Numbered from the stretch's first letter, positions 1 to 8,468 are shown. The stretch is DNA of 64,000 nt from Nitrospira sp. ST-bin5 (GCA_002083555.1 MSXN01000012.1:15179-79178), one strand, 5' to 3'. Notes: generated by a model from the sequence alone, not told the origin. Translations and numbers: made by a program.

Positions 1-839
1 TTCGACTCGGCCGTTTTCAGCGCCGCCCACGCCGTGCTGCGTTTCGCCTGCAGAGGCGCGACGCTGACCTGCGCGGCGTTTCGCTCGGCGAGAGCGGTTT
101 GAATCGATGCGTCGATCCGCGTGAGGCGGTCTCGTTCCTCGGGGAGGGTGCTCACCTCACCAAGCTCGGCGAGGCGCCCGTGGTTCGCCTTCAGGAGGCC
201 TTCGAGCAGCTCGACCTTACCAGCCTGGCGCCCCTTCGCGACCTTCGGATCTTCCTTCGCGATGATTGAGGAATCGTCAGTGCCCGTGAGCAGGAGGCGA
301 AACACACCGCTCTCAACCGTCTTGTGGATGACCTGCCCACTCAGTACGGGCGAGTCTTCCGTGATGACCGTCTCTTCGTCGATGATGACAAGTCGGGCAA
401 TATCGCGGAAGCTGAGCTGGCGCGTCGCGCCACGATCGTTGGTGCGCACCTTCTTCGTGCCCAGTCCCGACAGGTCGAGCAAGAACTGAGAGACCGTGTC
501 CTCCTTGCCGCCTTGGTGTTTCGCCGCGAGCACGCGGTCGGGTTTCCCGTCGGTCTTACAGAGGATCTCACCGCCACGCACGCTCCTCTCCAGCGAGTAG
601 ACGCGCTGGTCGCTGTTGGCCTCGATCTCGAGGACGACGGAACTGTAGCCATCCGCTTCGGGGATCTCCTTCGGTGGGTCGCCGCTACCGAGCGCATAGT
701 CTAGGCACTGCGCGATGAAGCTCTTGCCGGTGTCCGAGGGCCCAGCGACGACGTTCAGGCCACGCGTGAACGTGACCTCTGCGGGCGCCTTCCCCAGCCC
801 AAGCAGCGAGAGTCGCCGAATCGCGAAGCCGAAATTCAT
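1..839 (-). CDS. ABC-3C system ATPase (partial, runs off left edge)
   Basis: The frame is open from an ATG at 839 to the window edge, so about 279 N-terminal residues are visible. The protein starts MNFGFAIRRLSLLGLGKA and has a Walker A of the form GPSDTGKSF near residue 38. It continues through a region with alternating charged residues, as in SMC/Rad50-like ATPases, and enters what looks like a coiled coil (LLKANHGRLAELGEV). Its ATG overlaps the stop of the upstream gene as ATGA, so translation is probably coupled. With the two upstream genes it matches the ATPase of ABC-three-component systems, proposed conflict systems in which an SMC-like ATPase senses nucleoprotein structures and activates a nuclease. 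The Walker B, signature motif and C-terminus lie outside the window. The ATPase call is firm; the system assignment depends on the neighbours. Confidence 0.85.
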   Translation of the reverse strand, partial: MNFGFAIRRLSLLGLGKAPAEVTFTRGLNVVAGPSDTGKSFIAQCLDYALGSGDPPKEIPEADGYSSVVLEIEANSDQRVYSLERSVRGGEILCKTDGKPDRVLAAKHQGGKEDTVSQFLLDLSGLGTKKVRTNDRGATRQLSFRDIARLVIIDEETVITEDSPVLSGQVIHKTVESGVFRLLLTGTDDSSIIAKEDPKVAKGRQAGKVELLEGLLKANHGRLAELGEVSTLPEERDRLTRIDASIQTALAERNAAQVSVAPLQAKRSTAWAALKTAES

Positions 840-1345
840 AACGCCTCCTCGGTCCAGAGAACGGACTCCATTGAGAATTCGGCGCCCCACGTGCCGATGT
901 GGTCTCGGACTATCGCGTTGAGCTCGGCGTCGTCGAGCAGGCCGAAGCTGTTGACCACCCAGTCAGCGCGCTCGAGGAGGCTCTTCAAGTACTCAGTGCT
1001 CAGCGTGTCGAGGAAGTCGGCGGATTTGTCGGTCGCCGCAAAAAAGATGCCGCCGTCCTTGTAGACGCGCTCAAGGAGTCCGCGGCTCTCGTAGAGCGCG
1101 AGGCCATCTTGCAGCACGCCGCGACGAACGAGGATCTCTCCTCCGCGATGAGGCGTTTGGGGATGCAGCCCGTCGGGTCCGCCCTCGATGTCGTCGGAGT
1201 GGACAAGGAAGTAGTCGAAGACGACAAGCCGCTGCAGCGCATACGCCGCGGGGAACGCTGTCGTCAGCACGCACAGCGCTCGCAGGCCGATCTCGACAGG
1301 CCCGTTGAACGGCGAGAGTAGCTGGATGGGCGTCTCCGTAGTCAT
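836..1345 (-). CDS. ABC-3C system middle component
   Basis: A protein of about 169 residues between the nuclease gene and the ATPase gene. I chose the ATG at 1345 (MTTETPIQLL) because it overlaps the upstream stop as ATGA; an ATG nine bases earlier (1354) is also possible. The N-terminal part (PFNGPVEIGLRALCVL) followed by a compact helical region (YALQRLVVFDYFLVHSDD) resembles the winged-helix-like middle components that lie between effector and ATPase in ABC-3C systems. No catalytic motif is visible. It probably bridges the ATPase and the nuclease. The family call is by recall of this N-terminal pattern plus gene order. Confidence 0.7.
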   Translation of the reverse strand: MTTETPIQLLSPFNGPVEIGLRALCVLTTAFPAAYALQRLVVFDYFLVHSDDIEGGPDGLHPQTPHRGGEILVRRGVLQDGLALYESRGLLERVYKDGGIFFAATDKSADFLDTLSTEYLKSLLERADWVVNSFGLLDDAELNAIVRDHIGTWGAEFSMESVLWTEEAL

Positions 1346-2430
1346 TTGACCCACCGGACCTTTCCATCATTCGCGAGCTGATGGCAGATGCCGCCACGAT
1401 CACGCGTGTGGATGCGCGTGGTGAGCGGGTTGCTCGTAAGCTGCAGTGAGCGGGCCGTTTTCACCACCGCGACGATGCGACGATAGCCATCTGCGTGATC
1501 GCCGCGGACGTCGTCCTTGATGCCGGAATGCACCTCGTCTTGCAGTTTCTCGAACTCGCCCGCAGGCAGCGTGTCCCGCGAGAAGGTTCGCAAACCTTCA
1601 GCGCTATAGAACTCGACGCGCGCGTCATGGAAGTGCTCGAGGAGGTCTTCGCGGGACGCGAGCCCCGCGTCGAGATCCTTCACGTCCTGCTTGAGGTGAT
1701 CCGCATACGCACGTCGAAGCTCACCGACGAAGATCGCCTCGTTGTCGGCCGGGATGCTCGGCGGCGGCAGCGGTTCAGGACGCGGTGGGAGTCCGCCGCC
1801 GAACCGCGCCACGTACCAGCGCGTCTTGGCGTGTTCTTCGATGATGCGGAGGAGCGGCTTGGTCTTGAAGATCGAGAAGTCGAGGCTCGCGATGTGCGCC
1901 TTCATCGCAGCGTCGCACTCAACGACTTGCGTCTTGGTGATTTCCGTTCGACACGTCTTGTCCCAGTTCTCGAGTAGGCCATCACGTAGTGCATGTGGCT
2001 TCTTCAAGAGGTTCGAAAGCTTCGGGCCGACGCCCTGCGGTGCGACGAAGACGTAGCGCCGAGGGTACGAGTACTCGCCGTTCAGCGTGTAGTACGCGAG
2101 CTTGCCCAACTCGACCCAGACGTCGCTGGGCGCGAGCGCGCTATGGTAGTGCTTGCACTGGTAGTTATCCCACGCGCCGTTGCCGTCCTTCACGGACGCA
2201 ATGACATCGCGTCCCATGTCGCCTGCACCGCCGCATCGCTCGACCAGCTCGTATTCGGCGCGCAGCGAATCGACCCACTCCTGAACGAAGCGCTCCCACT
2301 GGTCAGGGCTGAAGAGCCTGACGCGGTCCTCGGGATGCACCGGAAGTCCCGACGCCACGACGTCCGCAGCCAGACCGGGCGGCGGCGCCGACGGCTGAGG
2401 GATCGGGACGGGGGGCGGAATCGTCCTCAT
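1342..2430 (-). CDS. ABC-3C system effector, restriction-endonuclease-like nuclease
   Basis: A 362-residue protein. After a proline-rich leader, residues about 40-130 have the signs of a PD-(D/E)xK nuclease: a Glu in FVQEWVDSL, an Asp in MGRDVIASV and a Q-x-K triad member in NYQCKHYHS. The C-terminal 140 residues contain EFYSAEGLRTFSRD, the pattern of the ABC-3C C-terminal domain, which is thought to dock the nuclease to the other subunits. It overlaps its neighbours by 4 nt on both sides (ATGA at 2427-2430 and 1342-1345). The likely role is to degrade invader DNA, or to kill the cell, when the ATPase is triggered. Activity is inferred from motifs only. Confidence 0.8.
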   Translation of the reverse strand: MRTIPPPVPIPQPSAPPPGLAADVVASGLPVHPEDRVRLFSPDQWERFVQEWVDSLRAEYELVERCGGAGDMGRDVIASVKDGNGAWDNYQCKHYHSALAPSDVWVELGKLAYYTLNGEYSYPRRYVFVAPQGVGPKLSNLLKKPHALRDGLLENWDKTCRTEITKTQVVECDAAMKAHIASLDFSIFKTKPLLRIIEEHAKTRWYVARFGGGLPPRPEPLPPPSIPADNEAIFVGELRRAYADHLKQDVKDLDAGLASREDLLEHFHDARVEFYSAEGLRTFSRDTLPAGEFEKLQDEVHSGIKDDVRGDHADGYRRIVAVVKTARSLQLTSNPLTTRIHTRDRGGICHQLANDGKVRWVK

Positions 2431-2702
2431 GTCCTGAACTCTGCGCCATCACCAACAACCGCTCGAAAGCCCAGCGCTGAGGCTCCGGTGTGACCAGCTC
2501 GCTGGTCACGCCACCGTCCCACATCAATCTCGCCGTTCACTGCGGCTACAATGAGAGCGGAGCAGCATTCCTTTAGGAAGGGATTCGTGTGTTTGGCTAC
2601 ATCGAGTACGGCCTCGCCCCTCTCAGTTTCGCGCGCGATGTGCTCGACCATTGCCCGTTGCTCCTCAACTGGTGACTTCGCGTCGCACTGTCGTGTCGTC
2701 AA
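2427..2702 (-). CDS. Small protein coupled to ABC-3C operon, unknown
   Basis: A 91-residue frame starting with TTG at 2702 behind a GAGGTGG ribosome-binding sequence, ending in an ATGA overlap with the nuclease gene. An in-frame stop lies just upstream, so the start is bounded. The sequence (central stretch VLDVAKHTNPFLKECCSALI) has no motif I recognise. The 4-nt overlap, identical in style to the two downstream overlaps, is the main reason to believe it. It begins about 38 nt after the attC-like site at 2741-2821. It could be an extra ABC-3C subunit or a regulator; it could also be a non-functional leader frame. Confidence 0.45.
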   Translation of the reverse strand: MTTRQCDAKSPVEEQRAMVEHIARETERGEAVLDVAKHTNPFLKECCSALIVAAVNGEIDVGRWRDQRAGHTGASALGFRAVVGDGAEFRT

Positions 2703-2740
2703 TCGCCACCTCTTCGGTCAATGATCTCAGTTCTTGAGGC

Positions 2741-2821
2741 GTCTAACGTTCGCCATAACCGGCGTGCAAAAGCGCCGCTTCGCTCTGCATTTACACTTCC
2801 GTGTTGATGGCGTTGTTAGCC
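2741..2821 (-). other. attC: attC-like recombination site after the CBASS pair
   Basis: An 81-bp imperfect inverted repeat. Read on the minus strand it begins GGCTAAC, then an L-type box CGCCATCAAC, a folding central part, the partner box GTTATGGCG, and ends with GTTAGAC, which fits the attC consensus GTTRRRY. The inner boxes pair except for one extra C in the first, matching the extrahelical base typical of the L'' box of attC sites. The TAA stop of the SLATT gene (2816-2818) lies inside the first box, as is common in gene cassettes. No integron integrase gene is in the window. Confidence 0.65.
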
Positions 2822-3454
2822 TCTTTTGAGTTCCTTCGGAAGGAAGGCATCGATTTCCGCATCGGAGAAAGTCATGTCTTCGAGTTGCTTCAGGGCTTCC
2901 TGTGCTTTCTTATACGCCTGATACGTCGTGCTTGGCGCTCCTGAGTAGACCGAATGCAGTTCCTCCAGCAGATCGTCGCGCTCTCTCTGCAACCCTTCGA
3001 TTGGCTTTTCCCCCATCCTAAGATCGGTTATCAGGGAAAGGTACCTTTCCCTGATAACCCACAGGTCGGCTCCAGCTTGCCGGTGTTTCTGAGAAAGCTC
3101 ACCCAAGTCGTAATTCTTTGTGTACGCATTCAGAACGAGCAGAGCGGTGGATACAAGAACGCCAATTAATGCCCCAATCTGTCCCACGTCGAACACGGCG
3201 GCAATGAAACTGCCAGTCGTGACCGCCGAGAGGATGATTTGCCATAGCTTTATCAGAGAAAGCCGCGAGAGAAGGATGTCGGCGCATTTCTCGTGCGTCT
3301 TATGGGAATACACAACTCGCCCGAAGCACTCGCGCAACTGCCCCTCAAGAATCGAGCGAGAATCAGGTGTGTCGCTAGTCTGGGAATGAGGCTCCAAAGA
3401 TCTCCCTCCATTCTTGCTTGGCGGACCATTCCTTCTTGGGAGTGGCGGTTTCAT
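2816..3454 (-). CDS. SLATT-domain membrane effector of CBASS
   Basis: A 212-residue protein with a polar N-terminus and two adjacent transmembrane helices at about residues 70-112 (IILSAVTTGSFIAAVF and ALIGVLVSTALLVLNAY). A helical cytoplasmic part rich in Glu, Lys and Arg follows. This is the SLATT layout, a two-helix pore-forming effector known to accompany SMODS-type nucleotidyltransferases. Its likely role is to permeabilise the inner membrane after binding the cyclic nucleotide made by the upstream enzyme. The listed ATG overlaps the nucleotidyltransferase gene by 80 nt with no good ribosome-binding sequence; a later TTG start (for example at 3337) is possible and would keep the membrane part. 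The stop lies inside the attC-like site. Confidence 0.78.
   Translation of the reverse strand: MKPPLPRRNGPPSKNGGRSLEPHSQTSDTPDSRSILEGQLRECFGRVVYSHKTHEKCADILLSRLSLIKLWQIILSAVTTGSFIAAVFDVGQIGALIGVLVSTALLVLNAYTKNYDLGELSQKHRQAGADLWVIRERYLSLITDLRMGEKPIEGLQRERDDLLEELHSVYSGAPSTTYQAYKKAQEALKQLEDMTFSDAEIDAFLPKELKRG
3026..3059. repeat. 34-bp perfect palindrome inside the SLATT gene
   Basis: Each 17-base arm reads GGTTATCAGGGAAAGGT from its own 5' end, with no loop, centred between 3042 and 3043. It lies fully inside coding sequence, encoding roughly VIRERYLSLIT. The pairing stops at 3025 and 3060. Confidence 0.95.
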
Positions 3455-4256
3455 GCGCTATTGCTTCACACGAGATGTTGTAACACCTCGTCGCTTTCCA
3501 TTGAAACAAGCCCTTCCCGTAAACATACTGACCGCTACCTGGAGCTTTCCAATACTCCTGTTCTTTGTCTTGATCAGCCATGAATCGAAAGAAGTCACGA
3601 CAAAGAAAATCGTAATACAAGTATGACTTATCCTTGTACTGCCAGCCTTCGATGAACTGGTATGCGAGAGTATCAACGAGGAGTCCGCCGATCGGGACAT
3701 CCCATGTTTTCTTCCATGCTCGCATCATTCGACAAAGAGGCACGAGGTTCTTATTGCATGCGGTGTTTCTTGTCCGGATGGCCTCGATCTCAGACCTCGG
3801 ATTCGTCGTCTTCCAAGAACCACCTCCGCTGGAGTCAGGGAAGGTGTAGCTGCCCGCTTTGTTCGTAAAGACAGGAACTACCTCAAATGTGATTCCATCT
3901 TGGAATGCCACCACTACAACTTGCCCATCACCACCGATGCTTGAGGAAGAGTAGGTCTTCTGCATCGAATTCCGTACGGCCTGCAATAGCGCTGATTGAC
4001 CGTTACCTTTGTATTTGTCGTACTGGAAGTAGAGATCGGAAGGCAGTTCAAACACCATGTCTAGGTCACTGAAACCCTGAATGGCGGTGTTGCGGCCGTA
4101 GGATCCTACGAAAAGGCTGTGCGATGTCTCAGACGTTGTGCTCCAAAAATCAGTGTTGAGCCGACGAGTGATTGATTTATATCGGAGCGAGAGGGTTCCG
4201 CCATCCTGCACTTGGATGTTGCTGCAAAAGCCACTGAACCAGTCTGCTAATCCCAT
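3375..4256 (-). CDS. CD-NTase (SMODS-type cyclic oligonucleotide synthase) of CBASS
   Basis: A 293-residue nucleotidyltransferase. The active-site signature is clear: GSYGRNTAI at residues 51-59, then SDLD (Asp64 and Asp66), with a third carboxylate expected from ITFEVVPVF (Glu125). This is the pol-beta-like layout of cGAS/DncV enzymes. They make cyclic di- or trinucleotides when a phage is sensed and so activate a linked effector, here the SLATT protein. No Cap2/Cap3 or HORMA/TRIP13 genes are next to it, so this would be a minimal two-gene CBASS. The ATG is only 13 nt downstream of the attC-like site at 4270-4310. There is thus little room for a promoter, and expression probably comes by read-through from the restriction operon. 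Confidence 0.85.
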   Translation of the reverse strand: MGLADWFSGFCSNIQVQDGGTLSLRYKSITRRLNTDFWSTTSETSHSLFVGSYGRNTAIQGFSDLDMVFELPSDLYFQYDKYKGNGQSALLQAVRNSMQKTYSSSSIGGDGQVVVVAFQDGITFEVVPVFTNKAGSYTFPDSSGGGSWKTTNPRSEIEAIRTRNTACNKNLVPLCRMMRAWKKTWDVPIGGLLVDTLAYQFIEGWQYKDKSYLYYDFLCRDFFRFMADQDKEQEYWKAPGSGQYVYGKGLFQWKATRCYNISCEAIAHETATPKKEWSAKQEWREIFGASFPD

Positions 4257-4269
4257 TTCATATCCCCGA

Positions 4270-4310
4270 GGCTAACGGTCCCGTGGATGACCATCCGCGG
4301 GTTGTTAGCC
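4270..4310 (-). other. attC: Second attC-like site, upstream of the CBASS pair
   Basis: A 41-bp inverted repeat. The outer boxes GGCTAAC and GTTAGCC are exact complements, and the inner boxes CCCGCGGAT and ATCCACGGG pair with one mismatch around a GGTC loop. It shares the 10-mer GTTGTTAGCC (plus strand) with the site at 2741-2821 and lies 20 nt after the helicase stop. It is shorter than typical attC sites (about 57 bp or more) and lacks a clear extrahelical base. It could be a reduced attC or a terminator-like hairpin. Confidence 0.45.
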
Positions 4311-4330
4311 CGCAGTTGCGCGAGACCGCA

Positions 4331-6868
4331 TCACTCCCTCGCCACCACGGTGTCGTACAGCCCGTAATGGGTCAATCCAGGGTGGCTCTCGATGCCCGTG
4401 TAGCGCAGCGATGCGTCTTCATAACGGCGGAACGCAAAGACGGCCTGATTCATCTGCTCGGTGTTGAATACCTTCAGACGCACGAGCAGGTGAAAATCCT
4501 TCACCGTCAGGCCGGTGACGGCCAGAAACAAGTCCGGTTCGAGCTTGGTGATGACATCCTGCAGCGTGTTCTCGCGGAAGTCGGTCAGGTACATAAACGC
4601 GGGAATGCGCGTGGCGAACTTGATGAGCTTCTCCTGGACGAGCTTGCGCTTGGACTTGTACTCCTTCTCCTCATCGCTAAGCTGCTTCTTCTGCTTCGCC
4701 GTCAGGTCTCCGTCCTTGGCCTTGTTCTTGAGTTCCTTGACCTTGTCGCTCTTGTTGATGATCGTCTCGATGATGTTGTCGCCAAGCGCACGCCAGCCCT
4801 CGATTCGCTCCACGGCGGCCATCGCTTCGGGATTGTCCAGGATGCGGCGCAGAGTATCGTTGTCCACGTTCACCAGCAGCGCAGACTCCCATTTGCGGGC
4901 AAGGAGGGTAGCCGAGGTGCCCGCCATCGCGATATCGAGGATTCCGCCCGCGTCAATCTGCGTCATATTGGCGCCGTCGTAGGCCAGCACGGGCAGAAAC
5001 GACACGAGATCCTTGACCGCGTTCTCCGGGTTCGGCTCGCTTGGCGAGAGCCCGATCCCGTACTCGGACAATTGCCTCAGCGCACGGGTGGGCGCGAAAT
5101 CGAAGACAAAGCAGACGGGCTTGAGGATCTCCTCCTCGTTCGGGTTGTCGCCGTTGGGGTTCTTAATGGACCACGGCGACTGGACGCGAAATGCGGCCTG
5201 GAAGTAGGTCTCGGGGGACTTGAGATTGCGGAGCATCAAGATCGAGGACCACTGGGGCACAGTCACACCAGTCGTGAGCTTGCCGCACGAGAGCGTGATC
5301 GTCTTTGTCTCGAATCCGCTCCCGATGGCCTTACGCACGGGCGGCAAGGCATCGAGCCCGATGCCCGCCGACGCACCCGCGGCGTCGACGACCTTATAAT
5401 CGTGCCAGAACGTGTTGTGCTTCTCTGCTAGGAGATTCGCCATCGCGTGACAGGCAGCAACATTTGGCAAGAACCAGAATGAGTGCTGGAGATACGGCAG
5501 CAGACGGACGTCCGAATATGGAACCGGCGGTCGTGTTCCGGTCTTGAGACTCTCGACTGCTTGCGGCGCGTACGAGCCCCGGATGATGTCCAGCCACTTC
5601 TGCACATCGCTCTTGTGCTTGAACTGTGCACCCTTTGCCGTGCCAGACGCAGCAAAGAATTCGTTGAGGTCAAACTCATCGAACTCCCCGGCGCTCGCAA
5701 TCGTCAGAAGCTCGTCCGGCATTTGATATGTGAGCAAGCGCATCTGCGGCAGCGCGCCGTAGGGGTTCCACTTGCCGGGATTCCTGTTGGAGAATTCTTC
5801 CTTGGCACGTTGTTCGTCGGTGTACGTCCAGTTGAAGATCTGTTCCTCGATAAACTCGCCCGTAGCCAGCGCCTTGAATGGAGTCCCGGAAAGATATAGG
5901 TACGCCTTGGTCGTAATGGGGAGAAACTCGGTCTCCTTTTCCGAGAGTTCGCTGAGATCCTCGTTCACGCCTTCCAAGCCGGCATCGTATTCGAGCTTGC
6001 CTTCCTTCTTGGCGACCGCTTCTTCCTCACCCTCAAACAACTCCTTTGCCGTCTCGCGCCACGCGCCGAAGTGGTATTCATCGAAAACAACCAAATCCCA
6101 CTTCACCTGATGAAGCCATTCGTTCTTGGCCTTGATATTTCCCGCATTGTCGCGGCCCAGCAGGTCTTGGAAGGAACCGAAGTACACGAGCGGCTTCTTG
6201 GCAGAGACTTTCATCGGATTGCTGGTGGAATTGCGCGACATGTATTGCCAGCCGTCGAAGTCGACGTGGGACTCCAGGTCGGTCTGCCACGCATCCTCCA
6301 CGGCAGGCTTGAAGGTCACCACGAGCACCCGCTTAGCCCCGAGCTTTCTGGCGAGCTGATAGGCCGTGAAGGTCTTGCCGAAGCGCATCTTCGCATTCCA
6401 CAAGAAGCGCGGAACCGCGTGCATGTCCTCCTTCCAGATCGAGTGGTAATAGGCGTGCGTTTTCTCCACAGCGGCGCGCTGCTCAGCGCGCATCGCGAAG
6501 GTCTCATGATGGGTGCCTGTGAACCTCTGTCCGGTGCGAAGTTCGGTGAGGACGGTCTTCACGTCCTTGAGCGTGCAGCGCATCCACTCTAGCTCGACGT
6601 TCTCGAAGCCCTTCCTGACCAGCACGCTACGCACATCGTGGTCGCTAAACATCGTGCCGTCGTCACGCTCTGCGGCCACATCCAGCTCAATGGTGTAGTT
6701 TTTGATGTTGGCGGTCTTGAGCTGCTCAGCGATGCGCTGCTTCACGTCGCGCGTCGTCTGCCCCACCTTGAGAAGACCCGCGTGCGCCCTGTCGGCAATC
6801 GAGTAGGCGTAGATGCGTGGCCGAGCTTCCGGCTTCAGCGCAATGATTTCATCGATGGACTTACTCAT
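4331..6868 (-). CDS. Restriction helicase with N-terminal GIY-YIG-type nuclease domain
   Basis: A protein of 845 residues using the ATG at 6868 (MSKSIDEIIA), which overlaps the upstream stop by 8 nt; the frame is open 18 codons further upstream. Residues about 15-90 (IYAYSIAD ... GLLKVGQTTRDVKQRI) fit the T5orf172/GIY-YIG nuclease family. A superfamily 2 helicase follows: motif I MRFGKTF, motif II VFDEYH, motif III LSGTPF and motif VI QAAFRVQ. A lysine-rich, probably coiled-coil stretch near residues 700-760 precedes the C-terminal domain. This combination suggests a translocating restriction subunit that cuts unmodified DNA and works with the two methyltransferase genes upstream. Confidence 0.82.
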   Translation of the reverse strand: MSKSIDEIIALKPEARPRIYAYSIADRAHAGLLKVGQTTRDVKQRIAEQLKTANIKNYTIELDVAAERDDGTMFSDHDVRSVLVRKGFENVELEWMRCTLKDVKTVLTELRTGQRFTGTHHETFAMRAEQRAAVEKTHAYYHSIWKEDMHAVPRFLWNAKMRFGKTFTAYQLARKLGAKRVLVVTFKPAVEDAWQTDLESHVDFDGWQYMSRNSTSNPMKVSAKKPLVYFGSFQDLLGRDNAGNIKAKNEWLHQVKWDLVVFDEYHFGAWRETAKELFEGEEEAVAKKEGKLEYDAGLEGVNEDLSELSEKETEFLPITTKAYLYLSGTPFKALATGEFIEEQIFNWTYTDEQRAKEEFSNRNPGKWNPYGALPQMRLLTYQMPDELLTIASAGEFDEFDLNEFFAASGTAKGAQFKHKSDVQKWLDIIRGSYAPQAVESLKTGTRPPVPYSDVRLLPYLQHSFWFLPNVAACHAMANLLAEKHNTFWHDYKVVDAAGASAGIGLDALPPVRKAIGSGFETKTITLSCGKLTTGVTVPQWSSILMLRNLKSPETYFQAAFRVQSPWSIKNPNGDNPNEEEILKPVCFVFDFAPTRALRQLSEYGIGLSPSEPNPENAVKDLVSFLPVLAYDGANMTQIDAGGILDIAMAGTSATLLARKWESALLVNVDNDTLRRILDNPEAMAAVERIEGWRALGDNIIETIINKSDKVKELKNKAKDGDLTAKQKKQLSDEEKEYKSKRKLVQEKLIKFATRIPAFMYLTDFRENTLQDVITKLEPDLFLAVTGLTVKDFHLLVRLKVFNTEQMNQAVFAFRRYEDASLRYTGIESHPGLTHYGLYDTVVARE

Positions 6869-8468
6869 CGTCGCCGTCGTTGGAGACTTCTTCATTGGGA
6901 GAGGCGTCGCTATGCTCGGCAACCTGAAACTCGATGAAGGCGATCTCGTCCTTGGTCAGCCCGTATCGCTTGTAGAGCTTGGCGTCCGTCCACTCTTGGT
7001 TTAGTGGCAGGTCGGGGATGAAAGAGTAGACATGCTTCGGCGCATCCTGGGTTGACTTGCGGAGCGAAACAAGGAAGCGAACGAAACGCGTACGCAGGTA
7101 TGTCGCGTAGTTCGTCGCTTCGGCTTCAGTGTCGAATAGGCCCGCGACGAGGTAGCTCTCAGTACAAGCCGTACCGGGCTCAGCGATGATCGGCTTGCTG
7201 AGAAACTTTGTCTCAATCGCCGCACTCGTGCCTTGGACGCGCGTCATGAGCACTTTCCACTTGTCGACCCACGCAGCGTTCGTCGGAATCTCTGAGCGTT
7301 CGACGTAGCTGATCTTTTGAGATCCGAAGAGCTTTACGGGATTCTTGAGGCGCTTTGAGTCCGGCTTGCCGTGGAAGAACGTGCGGAGGCCAAACGGCTT
7401 CTGACTGGAAACCCGAAGATCGAGCGTCGGCTCACCCTTCGCCCTGACCTTTTCCAAGATCGGAATAGCCTCGTTACGCCGCACGAGGATGTCGTAGGCA
7501 TCGAGGTGGCGAGCAACTGCCGGTCCCGTCGGTTGGCCGTCCCAGATAGTCTGAACCTGGCACGGGCCGTTGTGGTCGCGATCCCACAGGAAATAGGAAA
7601 TGCCACCGCGAATCTTCACCCCGGGAAAGCCCTCGTAGAGCTTTGGGAAATCCACGATGTTGCGAAGACGCCTGTCGGAGAGCATACGCTCCCGGTACTT
7701 GTCGAGACCCTTGCCCCCAGCCATCCACCGCGAAGGTGTGACGAATACAGCGTACCGCGGATCAAGGGCTAAAGCCTTTTCCACGAACAATTGATAGATC
7801 GGTGCGGCGCTCGTGCCGTAGCCCCCATCATCTAACTGGTACGGCGGGTTCCCGATGATTACGTCGAACTGCATAGCGCCTCCAAATAACTCGGCTATCC
7901 GAGTCTTGATGTCGTCGGTGTGAATGAACGCATACGCGTGGCTTTCGAAACCTTCGCCGCGACCAAACGTCTTCTGGCTTGCCCCGCAATATCTACACTT
8001 GCCATCCGCCCATTGGTGCTCCATCCGCTCGAACCAGATATTGCCGTCGTCCTTGTTGAAGGACTTAGCGATGGAGTGCTTGCCTGCAGCGTGCTTTGAG
8101 CAATACACGCTGCGGCGTGCAAGCAGGCTGGTGAGGTGCGTGATACCTATGCCTAACACCTGATTAGTCAGGATGTGATTTACGCGATCCTCGAGGTTCG
8201 GAATCTCGTCTGCCAGGCCTTTGGTGAGGCGGCTGCTGATCTCACGTAGGAACACGCCGGACTTCGTGCATGGATCCAAAAACTTTACAGAACTGTCCGC
8301 CCACAAGTCCGCGCCGTTGTTGTTGGCGGCCCATGCCTCGGCGAGTGTATCCAGCATCTTGTTGGCAAACTCGGGCGGCGTGAACACCTCATCGTTGGAC
8401 AGGTTCGCAATGCATGTCAACACATCCGGGTTGCGGCCGCGGAGCGAAAAACTTGCTTGGCTGTTCAT
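6861..8468 (-). CDS. Eco57I-type adenine-N6 DNA methyltransferase
   Basis: A 535-residue protein with SAM-binding motif I FLDPCTKSGVFLREI near residue 70 and catalytic motif IV IIGNPPYQL near residue 200, typical of N6-adenine (gamma-class) methylases. A C-x2-C pair (CRYCGASQ) just before motif IV could bind zinc. The C-terminal half is expected to recognise the target sequence. Its ATG overlaps the upstream gene as ATGA and its stop overlaps the helicase start, so it belongs to one tightly coupled operon. It probably modifies host DNA at the site that the helicase-nuclease restricts. Confidence 0.85.
   Translation of the reverse strand: MNSQASFSLRGRNPDVLTCIANLSNDEVFTPPEFANKMLDTLAEAWAANNNGADLWADSSVKFLDPCTKSGVFLREISSRLTKGLADEIPNLEDRVNHILTNQVLGIGITHLTSLLARRSVYCSKHAAGKHSIAKSFNKDDGNIWFERMEHQWADGKCRYCGASQKTFGRGEGFESHAYAFIHTDDIKTRIAELFGGAMQFDVIIGNPPYQLDDGGYGTSAAPIYQLFVEKALALDPRYAVFVTPSRWMAGGKGLDKYRERMLSDRRLRNIVDFPKLYEGFPGVKIRGGISYFLWDRDHNGPCQVQTIWDGQPTGPAVARHLDAYDILVRRNEAIPILEKVRAKGEPTLDLRVSSQKPFGLRTFFHGKPDSKRLKNPVKLFGSQKISYVERSEIPTNAAWVDKWKVLMTRVQGTSAAIETKFLSKPIIAEPGTACTESYLVAGLFDTEAEATNYATYLRTRFVRFLVSLRKSTQDAPKHVYSFIPDLPLNQEWTDAKLYKRYGLTKDEIAFIEFQVAEHSDASPNEEVSNDGDDE

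Noticed and set aside
4283..5431. Long plus-strand open frame (382 codons) opposite the helicase gene
   Set aside because: It is antisense to a gene with clear helicase motifs, has no start signal and reads as low-quality protein; high GC at third positions keeps such frames open.
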